Assembly: GCA_944392335.1 (NCBI GenBank)
Contig: CALXWJ010000097.1
Location: forward strand, 1 to 64,000
Length of the DNA stretch: 64,000 bases
Reading direction: 5' to 3'
Origin: an uncultured Clostridia bacterium
Lineage (GTDB): Bacteria; Bacillota; Clostridia; UBA1381
Positions 62,601 through 64,000 of the stretch are shown here, in pieces; position 1 is the stretch's first letter; every line of letters begins with the position of its first letter. A model generated the notes under the pieces. That model saw nothing but the letters and a program-made list of their open reading frames with translations. It was not told the DNA's origin and did not search any database. Made by a program: the position numbers and the translations under genes.

Positions 62601-63960
62601 TATTATAAATACACTCGCAAAATCTGGAACAACTGATGAAATTATGACTATTTTTGACGAATTGGAACAGAAACTTGCACTTAATTTTGCACCGTATATA
62701 ATATTGAGAGAGAATGACACTTATGAAAAAGCATTTGCATCAAGATTGTTAGAAAATATTTCAAAATTTGAAGCAATAAATGATGATGATGCACAGAGTG
62801 TAAAGCTTGAAAAAATAGCAAATGCACAGCTCTTAATAAAACAGCTCTCTGTACTTGAAGCGGTAAAACAAGGGCTTTCGGATTCTGTTACAGGAAGCAA
62901 CGGATTGCTTATATATAATGATATTATGGGATATTCTTCAATAGATTCAGACGGAGTGACATTATATAAGATCTATAACAATGATGTTTCAGATGATGGA
63001 ATTAAAAATATCAATAAGAATATTATGTCAAAAGATTATAAAGATATTGAAGCGTTATTGGATGCTTTGAGAAAAAATATTGTAGTATATGCTGTAAAGA
63101 ATGCTAAAACCAACGGTACGGGACACATTTCATCGGTACTCACAAAAGAAAATGCCAGCAGTGTTGATATTGATATTTCAAATTACCTCAACACCCAAAA
63201 TAAAACCGATATAAATAAAGCAATACTTAATTCATCATTTACTGATGTTAAGAGTTTGGAGGATGTAATTAAGAGCTTTAAACCTTCGTCAGGAGCAGAT
63301 GGTTCCGGTTCCGGAGGCCAAACCGGATCTTCGGGTTCAGGTCCGTCAAATGCATCCGGAAATTCAAAGCCTTTGGTTATGACAGACGCGTCGTCATTAA
63401 TTGACCAAAATGATACAAATAACAATAATACAGAGAATAATGTATTCAGTGATTTGACATCTGCTCATTGGGCTTATAATGAAGTTATGGAGTTATATAA
63501 AAAAGGAATTATTGCCGGAAAAGGAGATAACAAATTTTCACCTGAAGAAACATTGACAAGAGCGGAGCTTGTTAAAATGATTTGTACTGCTAAGAATATA
63601 CAGGCAGAATATTTTGAAATGGGATTTGATGATGTGAACGCCGATGATTGGTTTGCACCCTATGTTGCAGCAGCTTTTAAAAACGGCTGGATAAACGGAA
63701 TAGATGAAAATACATTTGCACCGAATGAAAGGGTTACAAGACAGGATATATGTACAATAATTTACCGCGCCGGAGGCTTTGAAAAGGGCGTTGATTCGAA
63801 TCTTGCGGATTTTGACGAGGTTTCGGAATATGCAAAGGAGCCTGTTGCAGCACTCAATAATGCAGGAATTATCAGCGGATTTGAAGACAACACCTTCAGA
63901 CCATTTGATTTTTGCACAAGGGCACAGGCTGCAGTAATTATTTACAGATATACAAAGTAA
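59683..63960 (+). CDS. Large SLH-anchored surface protein
   Basis: The 1425-residue precursor has a signal peptide (about 1-28, ending PAWA). It then has an N-terminal beta module with a helical segment (about 30-390) and a module like type A of the upstream protein (about 390-640; DTDLFFENGG, GRGKDSVKV, CEYYAGRKFGWPPRL). Beta-sandwich domains (about 685-960) and a helical part follow, then a Gly/Ser-rich linker (about 1200-1228) and three SLH domains (about 1253-1425). The SLH starts are FSDLTSAHWAYNEVMELYKK, FDDVNADDWFAPYVAAAFKN and FDEVSEYAKEPVAALNN; the TRAE, TRQD and TRAQ ends are intact. SLH domains bind pyruvylated wall polymer. AAAGGAAT precedes the ATG. With the upstream gene it likely forms a surface carbohydrate-handling pair. 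Confidence 0.88.
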   Translation: MKKKNNLLITVILMTSLLVPACPAWAETADINYNESIFKIEQATAVRTKTYPEHMYNAASLPDNKIITLNNMDFIMNGNYSESDENDVIKIGANQEIEFSLDDEGIYVKNIAFIGAGYENDITADIKLYYSNETSQTMENIQIGAMTSQGEISYPMGKELNVGAQGRLFLFKEGAEDVYLNYAQIEPSQQKIISFSVIPDSDMFIAAVAYTEYTEDELQGEIDEKLALFDQFKDLTFKDINENNIEDAEKLLDGLIQGNRLGYEIATEENIELVSNLIDGYNYYSQISQLSENIQNIAVKYIENNEFIYTPEEISDADTAISELDQLVEYLQEYSAKGENIDKLKEIYLYFGLEYDLAQINYDIDEINIYIENIQSNVNNNDDTVPEQRNISLNYDTDLFFENGGTGSNVWEPLSTSFYESANLNVNIIDWLTDGVMKMDIKPAVMTENGTYEEGPSQGSVTFDYTEERLHSDSIYDNDGRGKDSVKVLPGGNPVTVDMSGKAASAFYVLIAGADKRTSLSIDENYVDGTTENINFVPLDRDSDWTARYNCEYYAGRKFGWPPRLYDNAISNVGFEITMYKIPLNAAKQIRSLTFNGSSGAYFVLAINEVPLSNVEIKENILKTYSELVIDGKIDTADPAKIRQLVGYYNEMLERGMNLSSIDKNLIAEMEQMILTITPSIYRKDKNTIGADFDFNVPVAPSTLNVSVMINDIEVSNVETALLQDDTRLEIDIPADKDTSGTITVIIDKALALKKYPNITIIYDYTASADINKFITSYFNEETSMLSLTNNSAVSQECIINSGIYGSDRKTIHFAQTEKLTVEPGNSVEKLITLYEAYKSMVQSNDIVFYLSVTDENLKSLCEISELRSAGSSVNGADYTQPVLQLDTNTLKINGFLAENEIVTINVSSQDDTLIYSDNMVANDDGYFEFEIILQSQNINESGYLKIEIGADSLEEKYINNNIYFSTYEDRYDIINTLAKSGTTDEIMTIFDELEQKLALNFAPYIILRENDTYEKAFASRLLENISKFEAINDDDAQSVKLEKIANAQLLIKQLSVLEAVKQGLSDSVTGSNGLLIYNDIMGYSSIDSDGVTLYKIYNNDVSDDGIKNINKNIMSKDYKDIEALLDALRKNIVVYAVKNAKTNGTGHISSVLTKENASSVDIDISNYLNTQNKTDINKAILNSSFTDVKSLEDVIKSFKPSSGADGSGSGGQTGSSGSGPSNASGNSKPLVMTDASSLIDQNDTNNNNTENNVFSDLTSAHWAYNEVMELYKKGIIAGKGDNKFSPEETLTRAELVKMICTAKNIQAEYFEMGFDDVNADDWFAPYVAAAFKNGWINGIDENTFAPNERVTRQDICTIIYRAGGFEKGVDSNLADFDEVSEYAKEPVAALNNAGIISGFEDNTFRPFDFCTRAQAAVIIYRYTK

Positions 63961-63976
63961 TGTCACGGAGGTAAAT

Positions 63977-64000
63977 ATGAAAAAGTTATTATCAATAATT
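63977..64000 (+). CDS. Start of a further secreted protein (partial)
   Basis: ATG at 63977 with GGAGG 7 bases upstream begins MKKLLSII, a typical signal-peptide start, 17 bases after the SLH gene. Only eight codons are in the window. Confidence 0.6.

Noticed and set aside
1-64000. CRISPR array, rRNA or tRNA genes
   Set aside because: No regularly spaced repeats and no rRNA or tRNA sequence were noticed on either strand; the 145-nt repeats are single and thousands of bases apart.

Overview
The window looks like chromosome of an AT-rich, low-GC, spore-forming Firmicute of class Clostridia. The grounds are the yabO-yabP-yabQ-divIC-yabR sporulation and division block, an SLH-anchored surface protein, a T-box leader and an L-box lysine riboswitch, a DUF4364 protein, AddB, and the [FeFe]-hydrogenase-like/DRTGG operon. 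The surface modules and the GH28-like enzyme beside a sugar-acid operon suggest a plant-polysaccharide (pectin-type) degrader. That lifestyle is inference, and no rRNA or tRNA is present to fix the taxonomy.

Layout. 1-888: a GC-richer scrap of a Tn916-type conjugative element (5' end of an orf8-like HTH gene, the 3' tail of an orf7-like sigma factor, a DUF3784 gene, a truncated membrane gene). 878-5283 (minus): EamA permease, RlmL-type methyltransferase, RNase R. 5623-11805 (plus): dprA, topA, trmFO, a membrane-tethered thioredoxin-like protein without CxxC, a PhnP-like hydrolase. 12009-13475: secreted esterase with an acidic Thr/Glu stalk. 13537-21836: AraC regulator divergent from a five-gene sugar-acid operon (IlvD/Edd dehydratase, DHDPS-family aldolase, SDR, KDPG-type aldolase, DgoK-type kinase) and a GH28-like beta-helix enzyme. 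22030-28246 (minus): amidohydrolase, a T-box-controlled XRE-cupin-acyl-CoA synthetase fusion, class II fructose bisphosphate aldolase, a Cys-rich protein, an OGG-type glycosylase. 28445-34981 (plus): M18 aminopeptidase, DUF1294, addB, FAD oxidoreductase. 35346-45909 (minus): membrane protein, sensory [FeFe]-hydrogenase-like operon, Sua5, pncB, the yab block, heparinase II/III, DUF4364. 46027-47091: rnhB, yraN. 47201-50656 (minus): SLOG protein, then dapB-dapA-asd under a lysine riboswitch. 51206-54274: rplS with a leader, lepB, rbgA, AraC. 54758-64000: two very large secreted or surface proteins, the first interrupted by a one-base shift at a G6 run, and the start of a third secreted protein.

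The signal no standard feature explains is a family of about 145-nt intergenic repeats (6846-6992, 21881-22024, 36120-36264). They share three hairpins whose stems are kept by compensatory and G.U changes, which points to a structured RNA read from the plus strand. The third hairpin also occurs alone and inverted at 13489-13530, where it sits as a terminator between convergent genes. Other leads are the T-box in front of an acyl-CoA synthetase fusion, the G6 frameshift in the 1.6-kilo-residue surface protein with A-B-A-B-C repeat modules, and the H-cluster sensor operon.
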